From IMG/VR virus record IMGVR_UViG_3300029267_002381, positions 1 through 62,371 of that record: a DNA stretch of 62,371 bases; one strand, written 5' to 3'. The translations under genes were made by a program, and so were the position numbers. The notes under the pieces were generated by a model that saw only the letters and a program-made list of their open reading frames with translations, was not told the origin of the DNA and did not search any database. This document shows positions 52,701-58,624 of the stretch, in pieces; position 1 is the stretch's first letter; every line of letters begins with the position of its first letter. This DNA comes from a virus.

Positions 52701-53090
52701 CAGCAATCACGGCGTAGAGGTGCAAATGCAGCTCTGGCCTTTGCTATGTCTGCTCTTGGCGTGAGGACTACGGTTACAGAAGAAGAAAAAAGACGGAGAG
52801 AGCATTGGGAAAAGTTTTACAAACTAAGAAATAATCGAGATGAGTTATTCCGATATTTAACCACAATAAACGACCCGATAAAAAATGTAGAAGAATATAA
52901 TAAACAGATCAATAAATTTGTCGAAAAGGAATCCGTTCCCAAAGAGGTTCGAGATGCAGGAAGAAAGCTTTTGATAAATATAAAACGTTATCTGTGGCGA
53001 CAAAAAATGATTGCATCTGGAAGGCATAAAGCCACACATCAACAAAGGGAACGAGCGAAAAGGATTATTGAGAATTTTGAAAAGAAGTGA
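46740..53090 (+). CDS. Giant internal virion protein (polyvalent-type, T7 gp16-like role)
   Basis: 2116 residues from a GTG sharing a base with the previous stop. N-terminal third contains hydrophobic/amphipathic helices (AGAALGLVHAGAGGAVRSVA); the middle is Lys/Glu-rich with several small domains (YYSKYKQQGAIPGFIFKTEQ; KVKIRGEDYEVKKAEPGEI) and a tandem duplication of FGESYPYKLPG (49660-49721). The last 600 residues have membrane-like segments (SLIISATLATIGTLIF). Such proteins are ejected into the host, may protect phage DNA, and build the entry channel. No enzyme motif is certain. Confidence 0.75.
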   Translation: MSILSPKKQDQSDLNTLYDQVFGQAGDVMEAERRYSQRYQEFQRPTNIIDQILAPKEPEIPREDVEKNQIAMERPDLYPDYSKWRKEGLTHEAAMSLADFNVQKSTEKGVSGFKPLLGMKAAVSGFPETAASHLRGATVGLGKPLSPEVQEQLGITPEQAESFSDKYIDPALLKAADWLDNLPNELSEKDYAEMNKAMGASLIPKKFNLEEISKSFNKLQVLLGRNLATLLSAKVAGKAYGPLGGILVMGSQETGNFVKNANETGIDKDITEKWAERYGAVAGPVEYLQQAWLFSRFGKTKPEREIAKKVFSESLKKLMISKAGRVIAELLGASVEGLEEVIQGGTQTWMMNKAIDEMRERHGLSEEELPYQSTDLKEEFLAGAALGLVHAGAGGAVRSVANRVSNAAKNVRSKPIENITEEDLNEINEAISEKMKLHEEKPLSEHEQWWMENVSTLEKLHKVRASEEGRQAVLEALAEMEKKGLGEEDALRIRGDEAEIQEGVRERGVLAGEGIEEGEDQGGENIQRPEKTRPEASDKELRLEEKSTKTKWPSNLQRFIDEESKQLREKSDIEELQNNPEKYLKNRIKTNKLILEIDYFKNDKEMITTARENIKQSEQLLKELKTEKTEAKEISIEEVATEKIEKPLFEKKIFKHSQTGEDKHVITLGKRIDKDQFKALSQRARSLGGYYSKYKQQGAIPGFIFKTEQDAEKFIEGRWGEGKKPMTYQHLVRNYGGLKSEGDLAGEVKRLPLWVRRGDGLTLDQMWERLKEDGYPVESVNDLINKLMAKEELPATGKQVKETEEKAREKEVEDFEKFEPVEMTAGEIAKKGVGAKVKIRGEDYEVKKAEPGEIVLEDGTRYELDEFDKITVDRGEIIPAEKAKVLFKPGVKEAIKKHDLEYIGVQKGIAELPDLLMFNDPEAKGTTFGVPTGSTVEVLEKRMNEAREGFKEKPKKEEPQIVKFKSEMKKDKFGESYPYKLPGFGESYPYNLPEGDYQFRIEPKKTGKGYNLIPIDENGEPVQVKTVHGDSIDKIGITQQMYERDLEKQIKEQPAKEPWEMTWKDYFDQNAYFYHKDTGEKIRNAIPEDQLKARHRLSIKKRIRAGKPVPAEVLKDYPELKEKKSLLVDGHKRDNQGGGYEDVEIPIGVARNIVARHGGGWVSTKKLELPDDIKKVFKYVSIKDKDYPKLQPKKLTTQKVPGAKHEQIVSPELLGQAKMPTGKIKKETKPVVGREGVGMFKTKELKTGDLFKAQEKVSFYDKNDALRTGTFVRKIEKGKNKGHVVVEYEGTEKTIAPEKVRMYGGGPSAKEVVAATKKAITPIAKVVEPAKLVEWKHGSKVAADVIKAFHHAQAQQVEFSDRAISKSDKTFGDVEQYLNKNFSNAELDNFMLTRGDPTDIEGIDLQKEATHKVSPEMRNVYERTMAVTQEAADIAYGKLLRYAEETGKGDGLTADEMTEINLFYVNDYFRGVYKNNDAYRDYIRDVKKRLQDHFRNSTSFLHPKTFGTYADAKAIYGLELKNPNPITNIKSEIGTIERIRANTWLRETLLEDGKDKYVMRQTPKKKRPAGWKLIGAEGDPVWNNIWAEPDLARLINSLLSINKITTNKTGRFFWSMNNYLRAFKFLFSAFHQMSVTKQAFADNGWFGFMNPKKFTGTVRDAVRITKDAHSKVIKDPTIKRAYQHYIRLGGTPIGGEGHFEIERAAVRQIEKLFEKTGTMKVFKTKLGRAAFKVPQLPFNYVSWLFRWYIPQLKFQAYMKDIARRETKLKRNLTDAELIDTIKEGQNFYGEMNERLFGRSGTTTTLMRFIWMAPGYAEGNYRTNIKALAQWGKGGPGDRSRQNVVNSLIISATLATIGTLIFTKKSPKKPETVEDIRDLFKVNTGLKDDKDRDIMIDMLTYDKDYWQIWGNLFTGQADKIPSGVLDRVGGMNSTLLQVATDMGELMQGKAVIDWKNDVVVDVPLDMQEIMKFVNYELTRMAPISTSTFQQSRRRGANAALAFAMSALGVRTTVTEEEKRRREHWEKFYKLRNNRDELFRYLTTINDPIKNVEEYNKQINKFVEKESVPKEVRDAGRKLLINIKRYLWRQKMIASGRHKATHQQRERAKRIIENFEKK

Positions 53091-53100
53091 GGAGAATAGA

Positions 53101-53763
53101 ATGAAAACAAAATATTTGATATTGCTATTGATAGTTCTTCCAGTTTTTGTTCATGCCCAACGGCGAAAAACACGAGTTGACAGCCTTGAGATACGGGCCT
53201 ATGTAGAAATTCTGGATAATAATATCACGCGATTTTTGGGCTATAAGATCATAGATAACAAGCTTCGAAGTAGTGGTATCGGAGATACAGCTATTGCAAC
53301 AAGAGCCTTGAAAGAAGGGGCGGTAACATCGACTATTATTGAAGATGGCACTATTGTATTATCTGATTTGTCCGATGCAGCAAAATCATATGTCGGTGGT
53401 GATGTGACCAATAATCCCGATGATGTGACAATAAAGGCCAGTGGTGAGAATCTTTATGTGGCTAATCCATTTGGTAACCTGGATACCTTAACTCAGAATT
53501 CTGTAACTCCCAGCATAGCAGGGGGGCCTTCATTCAGGACAAATAATACCAGTTTAACGACGATTACGAGTTTTACGAATACGCCCGGGTCCAGTATTCC
53601 ACAATGGGGTCATATCTATGTGATGGACGATTCGACACAATTTCAACATGGAGCCACCTTTGATTGTGGTGGGGTGACGTTAGCACCAGACAGTTCGGAC
53701 GTGATGAGTTATGATTGGGATGGTCACATGGTATTCATTCGGTTCAGTCAGATTAAAAATTAA
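53101..53763 (+). CDS. Secreted-type late protein
   Basis: 220 residues from the ATG at 53101 (GAGGAG). Signal peptide MKTKYLILLLIVLPVFVHA then Gln. The mature body is Ser/Thr/Asp-rich and beta-like (TSTIIEDGTIVLSDLSDAAK), like fibre shafts. The DNA at the cleavage site (53153-53175) is identical to the start of the 6552 ORF. Confidence 0.65.
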   Translation: MKTKYLILLLIVLPVFVHAQRRKTRVDSLEIRAYVEILDNNITRFLGYKIIDNKLRSSGIGDTAIATRALKEGAVTSTIIEDGTIVLSDLSDAAKSYVGGDVTNNPDDVTIKASGENLYVANPFGNLDTLTQNSVTPSIAGGPSFRTNNTSLTTITSFTNTPGSSIPQWGHIYVMDDSTQFQHGATFDCGGVTLAPDSSDVMSYDWDGHMVFIRFSQIKN

Positions 53764-53776
53764 CAAGGTGAAAATA

Positions 53777-54145
53777 ATGCGCGAACTTAAAACTCCTTTT
53801 GAAACGAACGGTGACAATCAGATCGTTTTTAAATTTCGGAAACCTACGCTTAAAACGACACTGGCTTTTTTTGCACTCATAAGCATTGTTGGTGGAAGTC
53901 TTTATGCAGGTGTCAGGTTTTTTGGTAGTGTCCAAGATTCTATAAAAACTGTTCCAAGACTTGAAGAAAGGGTTGATACTCTGGAGATGATCGTGGCGGT
54001 CGAGCAGGCCAAAAGCAATGTGATTCTGGAGGCCATATTAAAAAAGGTTGCCCCTGAAAATGCCGACACAATTATCACCCAATCCAAAGAAATGGAAAAG
54101 GCTATGAAAGAACAGCTTGAAAAACAGAAAGAAAACCCGAAATGA
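53777..54145 (+). CDS. Membrane protein with coiled coil, possible spanin-like
   Basis: 122 residues from ATG 53777 (AAGGTG). A 35-residue cytoplasmic start, one transmembrane helix (TLAFFALISIVGGSLYAGV), then a periplasmic coiled coil (RLEERVDTLEMIVAVEQAK). Together with the endolysin and holin candidates it forms the lysis cassette; inner-membrane spanins have this plan. Confidence 0.6.
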   Translation: MRELKTPFETNGDNQIVFKFRKPTLKTTLAFFALISIVGGSLYAGVRFFGSVQDSIKTVPRLEERVDTLEMIVAVEQAKSNVILEAILKKVAPENADTIITQSKEMEKAMKEQLEKQKENPK

Positions 54146-54564
54146 GACTATCTGAACAACAGTCTGAGTTCATGTGGATGGTATCTGACTTTCTGTTATA
54201 TGCCAGAAATCTTTTCAATGGCAAGCAGTATTCTCACATGAAAGACATCTATTTGAAAGTAGCCGAATGGTACAGAACGCCCGAACAACAGAGATTAAAA
54301 GTTATTAGCGGAGCGTCGAAAACTTTGCGGTCCAAACACTTAAAGGGTTTAGCCGTGGATTTACTTATTTATAAAGCAGGACAACCCATCTATCAATCAC
54401 CCGTTTACGGTGTAATGGGAGCGTATTGGGAATCTCTTGGTGGTGTCTGGGGTGGAAGATGGAAGATGCCCAACGGCAGTTACGACGTAGGGCACTTTGA
54501 GTACAGTGAAGAAAATAGGAAGAAATGGAAAAGGGAAAATTTTGAAGATGAGGATATGCCATGA
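54142..54564 (+). CDS. Endolysin, M15-type peptidase
   Basis: 140 residues. KHLKGLAVDL is the SxHxxGxAxD zinc motif and DVGHFEY the second His; W near GGVWGGRW supports a VanY/L-alanyl-D-glutamate peptidase fold. It cuts peptide cross-links of peptidoglycan. Coupled to spanin-like and holin-like genes. Confidence 0.85.
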   Translation: MRLSEQQSEFMWMVSDFLLYARNLFNGKQYSHMKDIYLKVAEWYRTPEQQRLKVISGASKTLRSKHLKGLAVDLLIYKAGQPIYQSPVYGVMGAYWESLGGVWGGRWKMPNGSYDVGHFEYSEENRKKWKRENFEDEDMP

Positions 54565-54956
54565 ACGACATAGAACGCCTACCGTTGGACTCACCCGATC
54601 AGTTTGTTGACAAAGAATATCCAGAAATGGATTTGCCCGAAATTAATATCGGATGGTTAAAAAGGTTCTGGGCTAAAATTAACGGCCACAAGTCTACAAT
54701 CTGTTACATCGGCATGTTGGCCGGTGGAGTTTTGTCTGTAATCCCAGCAACGTCGCTTCTTGGCAAGGCTCTTTTTGCAGTTTCTTTTGGTAGTGTAGGA
54801 GCCTCCCTAATACATCGGGAAGGCAAGGCTTCTAAGTATGGCGAAGAAGGTAAGTTTGGATTTAAAGACTTGTGGAATGCTTTAAAGGATTTATTGAATG
54901 CCCTTTTAAGGGTATACACAGTCATAAAAAATCTTAAAAAAGAAGGAGGTAAATAA
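54561..54956 (+). CDS. Holin-like membrane protein
   Basis: 131 residues. Two hydrophobic segments (TICYIGMLAGGVLSVIPAT; ALFAVSFGSVGASLI) between charged ends, and position directly after the endolysin, suit a class II holin. Function inferred. Confidence 0.6.
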   Translation: MNDIERLPLDSPDQFVDKEYPEMDLPEINIGWLKRFWAKINGHKSTICYIGMLAGGVLSVIPATSLLGKALFAVSFGSVGASLIHREGKASKYGEEGKFGFKDLWNALKDLLNALLRVYTVIKNLKKEGGK

Positions 54957-54957
54957 T

Positions 54958-55305
54958 ATGGCTGGAATCCAAAATCTGAAGGAAGTCGTACTTTTCGGAT
55001 GCGAAATTGTGAATGGTATTGTCAAGTCTTACGAAGATGAACACCTGGACTGGAAAGACATTATCAATTTCGCACCGGCAGCGAAGGCCGCAATTCCTGC
55101 GATCAAAGACGTCGGGGAAATTCCTGCCGAGTTTGAAGACCTCGATGAAGCCGAGCGTAAGGAATTGACGGATTACGTCAGTGAAAAGTTCGACATTCCA
55201 GACGACAGGGTAGAGGAGTTTGTAGAAAAGGCTTTCCGTGTAGGTATCCAAATTGTCGATTTGGTACAGGACGGCATGGAAATCTTCGGTAAATCAGAAT
55301 CCTAA
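54958..55305 (+). CDS. Late protein of unknown function
   Basis: 115 residues, acidic and helical (FAPAAKAAIPAIKDVGEIPA; LTDYVSEKFDIPDDRVEEFV). A family of this kind follows lysis genes in other phages. Followed by a hairpin terminator. Confidence 0.6.
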   Translation: MAGIQNLKEVVLFGCEIVNGIVKSYEDEHLDWKDIINFAPAAKAAIPAIKDVGEIPAEFEDLDEAERKELTDYVSEKFDIPDDRVEEFVEKAFRVGIQIVDLVQDGMEIFGKSES

Positions 55306-55325
55306 TACCTTCTACATCCTCCCTG

Positions 55326-55347
55326 GGGGCCGGAATAATCCGGCCCC
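55326..55347 (+). terminator. Hairpin at the end of the lysis operon
   Basis: Perfect 8-bp GGGGCCGG/CCGGCCCC with AATAAT loop, followed by TTCCC. The T tract is short. Likely ends late transcription. Confidence 0.7.
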
Positions 55348-55354
55348 TTCCCTA

Positions 55355-55371
55355 AACTTTCTATATAATAA
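55355..55371 (+). repeat. 17-bp promoter-like direct repeat, copy 1
   Basis: AACTTTCTATATAATAA; repeated at 55949-55965. It contains a TATAAT-type -10 box and precedes the cytosine methyltransferase gene. Confidence 0.9.
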
Positions 55372-55949
55372 TGATAGCTGAAAATAAAATCATACTTGAT
55401 TTATGTGGCGGAACGGGTGCATGGTCGAACCCATATAAAGAAGCTGGATATGATGTAAGAAATATAACACTGCCAGAACATGATGTAAGATTATATGTTC
55501 CGCCCGAAAGTGTTTATGGAATTCTTGCAGCGCCACCATGTACTGAATTTTCTTTTGCAAAACACCTTGCCGGAAAGGGGAAATATAAACACGATTTTAT
55601 TAAGGGGCTCGAAACAGTAGATGCTTGTATGAGAATTATTTTAATATCGAGACCAAGATTTTGGGCGCTTGAAAATCCAAAGGGTTATTTAAGGAGGTTT
55701 TTGGGCGAACCCATTCTAACTTTTGATCCTTGGGAATTTGGAGGAAATTATCAGAAGAAAACTGATTTATGGGGCAATTTTAATTTACCCCAAAAGACCG
55801 TTTCTGAAAAACCTGAAAATTTAATCAAGTTTAGTTTGTTGAAAAGCAAGGACATCTGTCCCGAATTTTATGGAGAATTAAGCAGACAAGAAAGAAGGGC
55901 CATAACACCACAATGTTTTGCAAAAGCATTTTTTGAGGCCAATCAATGA
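55371..55949 (+). CDS. DNA cytosine-5 methyltransferase-like protein
   Basis: 192 residues. SAM-binding start LDLCGGTGAWSNPYKEAGYD, catalytic APPCTEFS with the PC motif, and WALENPKG in place of ENV. Short compared with Dcm/Dnmt enzymes because the target-recognition region is small; phage versions like this exist. It would methylate cytosine at C5 in DNA. The gene is bracketed by the 17-bp promoter-like repeat. Confidence 0.75.
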   Translation: MIAENKIILDLCGGTGAWSNPYKEAGYDVRNITLPEHDVRLYVPPESVYGILAAPPCTEFSFAKHLAGKGKYKHDFIKGLETVDACMRIILISRPRFWALENPKGYLRRFLGEPILTFDPWEFGGNYQKKTDLWGNFNLPQKTVSEKPENLIKFSLLKSKDICPEFYGELSRQERRAITPQCFAKAFFEANQ

Positions 55950-55965
55950 ACTTTCTATATAATAA
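55949..55965 (+). repeat. 17-bp promoter-like direct repeat, copy 2
   Basis: Identical to 55355-55371, 594 bases downstream, and placed before the next gene. Duplication of the promoter unit marks a gene cassette. Confidence 0.9.
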
Positions 55966-55974
55966 GGAAAGAAC

Positions 55975-56262
55975 ATGGTAACAAATTTAGTGCTTTTTGT
56001 TGCAGGTTTCTTCTATATGTTTCTTAAAAGCATGAATATCTGGCAAATTGCCAATGCTCGATATATAGGAATGTTCATAGTAGGGACTTTAATTACTTTC
56101 ACTTGGACATATATCGTAAAACAAATTGTAATAAGTGGTTTTTGGATAGCCCTTGTTTATTCGATCTTTGCGGGGCTTGGAACTTGTGCGGGGCGTTGGG
56201 CTGGGGAGCGCATTCATCTAAAGTGGGGAGATAAGATTCTAAATGGCAAAAAGCATATCTGA
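55975..56262 (+). CDS. Small membrane protein
   Basis: 95 residues after AAGGAAAG, three hydrophobic segments (NLVLFVAGFFYMFL; YIGMFIVGTLITFTWTYIV; FWIALVYSIFAGLGTC). Function unknown. Confidence 0.62.
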   Translation: MVTNLVLFVAGFFYMFLKSMNIWQIANARYIGMFIVGTLITFTWTYIVKQIVISGFWIALVYSIFAGLGTCAGRWAGERIHLKWGDKILNGKKHI

Positions 56263-56488
56263 AAAAGCGCTTAATAGACAAGTTGCGGGGAATCATTATA
56301 AAAATTTCCCGATTCAACCTGTAGAATATACAACCAAAAACAAGCTTTCCTTTTTACAGGGTTGTATAATAAAAAGAATAACAAGATATAATATAAAAGG
56401 GGGAAAGGGGTTGGAAGACTTAGAGAAAATAAAACATGAGATCGATTTGATTATTGAATTAGAGGGATGGGATGCATCGGCCCAATAG
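56243..56488 (+). CDS. DUF3310 protein
   Basis: 81 residues. VAGNHYKNFPIQPVEYTTKN, then KRITRYNIKGGKGLEDLEKI is the DUF3310 signature, frequent in phages and often annotated as a nucleotide-kinase-like protein without proof. Overlaps the previous gene. Confidence 0.85.
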   Translation: MAKSISEKALNRQVAGNHYKNFPIQPVEYTTKNKLSFLQGCIIKRITRYNIKGGKGLEDLEKIKHEIDLIIELEGWDASAQ

Positions 56489-56527
56489 AGGATAGACTAT
56501 GGGAATACAAGAATAGAGGTGGATAAA

Positions 56528-56806
56528 ATGCAAATGATAGACCTAATAAATGGTGTTTTTGAATTTACGGGTGGGTTGCTTCTTTGGATGAATTGTATAA
56601 AAATAGTCCGCGATAAAATGATTCGAGGTGTTTTTATCTTTCCGACTGTATTTTTTGGGTTATGGGGATTTTGGAATTTAATTTATTATCCCAGCTTGGA
56701 CCAATGGATGAGTTTTACTGGTGGTGCATTTGTTGTAACAGCTAATACGACTTGGGTCGTATTAGCATTATATTATAATAATAAAAATAAGGTTGCACGA
56801 GGATAA
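56528..56806 (+). CDS. Small membrane protein
   Basis: 92 residues from ATG 56528 (GAGGTGG; GTG 56519 is the alternative). Two to three hydrophobic segments (GVFIFPTVFFGLWGFWNLIY; FVVTANTTWVVLALYY). Similar to small phage membrane proteins of unknown function. Confidence 0.6.
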   Translation: MQMIDLINGVFEFTGGLLLWMNCIKIVRDKMIRGVFIFPTVFFGLWGFWNLIYYPSLDQWMSFTGGAFVVTANTTWVVLALYYNNKNKVARG

Positions 56807-56808
56807 TT

Positions 56809-58008
56809 ATGGAATGCCCTAAATGTAAAATAAAGTTACTTAAAAACGGTCATAATTATACGTCGACCGGAAAAGTCCAAAGATATAAATGCCCTGAATG
56901 CGGATTCAATGCCGTAGAAGAATGCGAAGCAAACCGAAGTAGCCGGACAGACAACCAATGGGAATTAATTGAGAAACAGAATAGCTCACTGAAAACGGAA
57001 AATGGGCGCTTAAAGGCTTTTCAAAAAACAATCATTGAAACCGTTGAAAGAAGTGTTGTTTCTCTGCCTACTATTCACAAACCCCGAATACCAAAACCCA
57101 AGACACAATATAAAGAAGAAACATCGATTTTGCTTTTGAGCGACTTTCAACTCGGTAGTTTTGTGGATCCAAACCTAACAGCCAGACTTGCCTATTATAA
57201 TAAAGAAGAACTAAAAAAACGAGCCGATTTGCTTATCAAAAAAATATACGAATGCGTGGATATTCAACGCAAAGCTATTCCATTAAGAAAGCTAAAAATA
57301 AATGTCTTGGGAGACATCGTTCAGGGCGAGGACGTATTTAAGGGACAGGGGTTTTCGCTGGATGCTTTGATGATGGAGCAGGTTTTTCAACTGGGCGATG
57401 AAGTTCTTGACAGAATCTTTTTACCGCTTGCGGAACTTTATGAGGATATTGAAATATTCTGCGTTCCTGGGAATCATGGAAAAGCAGGGGGTAAACACGG
57501 GACGCAATCCCGACAAACGAATTGGGATTATATAGTTTATTGGCTATGGAAACAACGCCTACAGAACATTAAACACGTTAAATTTTATATTTCAGCACCG
57601 CCATTTTTGATTTATGAACTTTACCCAGGCCAAAACCATGCCTTGATTCACGGCCAGCAGGCGCGGAGTTATATGGGCTATCCTTATTATGGGATCGACC
57701 GAATGTACAAAAAACTGACAACACTTTCGGGGCTTGTTATTCATTTTCTCTATCACGGACATCATCACCAACCACATACGGGTGAAGTTGCCATAGGAGA
57801 GATTATCGGCAACGGTTCCTTTGAGGGGGGATCGTGTTATTCCGTGAATGATCTTTTAACCGCGAACAAACCCGAACAGTTCTTTTTCGGCATGAACGAA
57901 CACGGCAAGACCTGGGAATACAAATTGAGACTTGCAGAATATACGAGACTGAAACCAGACGAAAATGGGATTTATACAACGTTGATGTTTCAAAAAGAGA
58001 ATTCTTAA
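56809..58008 (+). CDS. Metallophosphoesterase with N-terminal zinc ribbon
   Basis: 399 residues. Residues 3-32 form a zinc ribbon (CPKC...YKCPECGF), then a coiled coil, then a metallophosphoesterase core: LLLSDFQLGS, NVLGDIVQGED, VPGNHGKAGG and the late HGHHHQPH, the four metal-binding blocks. It could be a nuclease or phosphatase acting on DNA or nucleotides. The ribbon suggests nucleic-acid binding. Confidence 0.82.
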   Translation: MECPKCKIKLLKNGHNYTSTGKVQRYKCPECGFNAVEECEANRSSRTDNQWELIEKQNSSLKTENGRLKAFQKTIIETVERSVVSLPTIHKPRIPKPKTQYKEETSILLLSDFQLGSFVDPNLTARLAYYNKEELKKRADLLIKKIYECVDIQRKAIPLRKLKINVLGDIVQGEDVFKGQGFSLDALMMEQVFQLGDEVLDRIFLPLAELYEDIEIFCVPGNHGKAGGKHGTQSRQTNWDYIVYWLWKQRLQNIKHVKFYISAPPFLIYELYPGQNHALIHGQQARSYMGYPYYGIDRMYKKLTTLSGLVIHFLYHGHHHQPHTGEVAIGEIIGNGSFEGGSCYSVNDLLTANKPEQFFFGMNEHGKTWEYKLRLAEYTRLKPDENGIYTTLMFQKENS

Positions 58009-58020
58009 ACGAGGCAAAAA

Positions 58021-58191
58021 ATGAAAGAAACAACTATTTTAACCTTATTTGCCATTTCTGTTTTTCTTTTATTCGGTGGATTATTCTTAGGGGCAGCTCA
58101 TTTAAGTGTCGGACTTTCAATATTGGGAGGGGTGGGAGTTTTTATGGGTTTTATTGGCATGATAATATTCGGCGATAAAAAAGCTGTTTGA
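58021..58191 (+). CDS. 56-residue membrane protein
   Basis: ATG after GAGG. Two hydrophobic segments (ILTLFAISVFLLFGGLFLG; LSILGGVGVFMGFIGMIIF). Last gene before the noncoding/attP stretch. Confidence 0.6.
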   Translation: MKETTILTLFAISVFLLFGGLFLGAAHLSVGLSILGGVGVFMGFIGMIIFGDKKAV

Positions 58192-58366
58192 ACCACTGAA
58201 AGCGCGAATACGCCGTAGGTGGTGACTGCTTTCGCGCGAGAGTATTAACATGACTCATCTGTCAATTGCGACAGAAGGAGATCGGGGGCCACATAAAGTG
58301 GTCGCTGCAAACAGCACCAAGCTACGTGCTTGGCTTGCCCCTCAGATTACGATCTGGGGGGTTTTT
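58192..58366 (+). ncRNA. Candidate structured noncoding RNA
   Basis: A gene-free stretch packed with perfect hairpins: ACCAC/GTGGT (58192-58223), CTGTC/GACAG (58259-58274), GGCCAC/GTGGTC with one wobble (58287-58303), CCAAGC/GCTTGG (58317-58333) and a terminator (58338-58366). The ORF at 58250 that crosses it looks like translated hairpin. No known RNA family identified. It may be an sRNA or the trailer of the operon. Confidence 0.55.
58338..58366 (+). terminator. Rho-independent terminator
   Basis: Ten-pair stem (one wobble) from CCCCTCAGAT to ATCTGGGGGG with TACG loop, followed by TTTTT. Ends the rightward late/accessory transcription or the candidate ncRNA, before attP. Confidence 0.92.
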
Positions 58367-58380
58367 ATATTGATAAACCC

Positions 58381-58624
58381 GTGTCCTTTCTGGTGTCCTG
58401 TAAATTTTAAGACATCAATAAAAACAACATTTTAAGTATGCCAAAAAACGGCCTTTTAAGCCGTGGGTCTTGGGTTCGATCCCCAACACCCTCACCATTT
58501 TAAGTCCTTGATTTTTATGGTCAAGGGCTTTGTTATTTATGGGATTGTGAAAGTGACAAAACGAAGGCAAAATAACATTTCTATACACTTCTATACAAAT
58601 ATGTGTCCTGTATTGTGTCCTGTA
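58381..58624. other. attP: attP with arm-type repeats
   Basis: The core is the 3' half of a tRNA-Lys gene (58448-58497). Around it are direct repeats GTGTCCTGTA at 58393-58402, 58603-58612 and 58615-58624, with a variant GTGTCCTTTC at 58381, and ATTTTAAG at 58404, 58429 and 58497. This is the layout of a tyrosine-integrase attP: core plus P and P' arm sites. The integrase gene ends directly at the last repeat. Confidence 0.85.
58448..58497 (+). tRNA. Partial tRNA-Lys(UUU), 3' half only (att core)
   Basis: Anticodon arm ACGGC-CTTTTAA-GCCGT gives anticodon TTT; then a 5-base variable loop, T arm TTGGG-TTCGATC-CCCAA, acceptor strand CACCCTC, discriminator A and encoded CCA. The D arm and the 5' acceptor strand are missing, so it is not a working gene here; integration would restore a full host tRNA-Lys. 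Confidence 0.88.

Noticed and set aside
58250-58435. 61-residue ORF across the hairpin array
   Set aside because: It translates hairpins and a terminator, has an unnatural composition and runs toward attP.
58448-58497. Functional tRNA gene
   Set aside because: No D arm and no 5' acceptor strand (GAGGGTG) upstream; only the 3' half is present.
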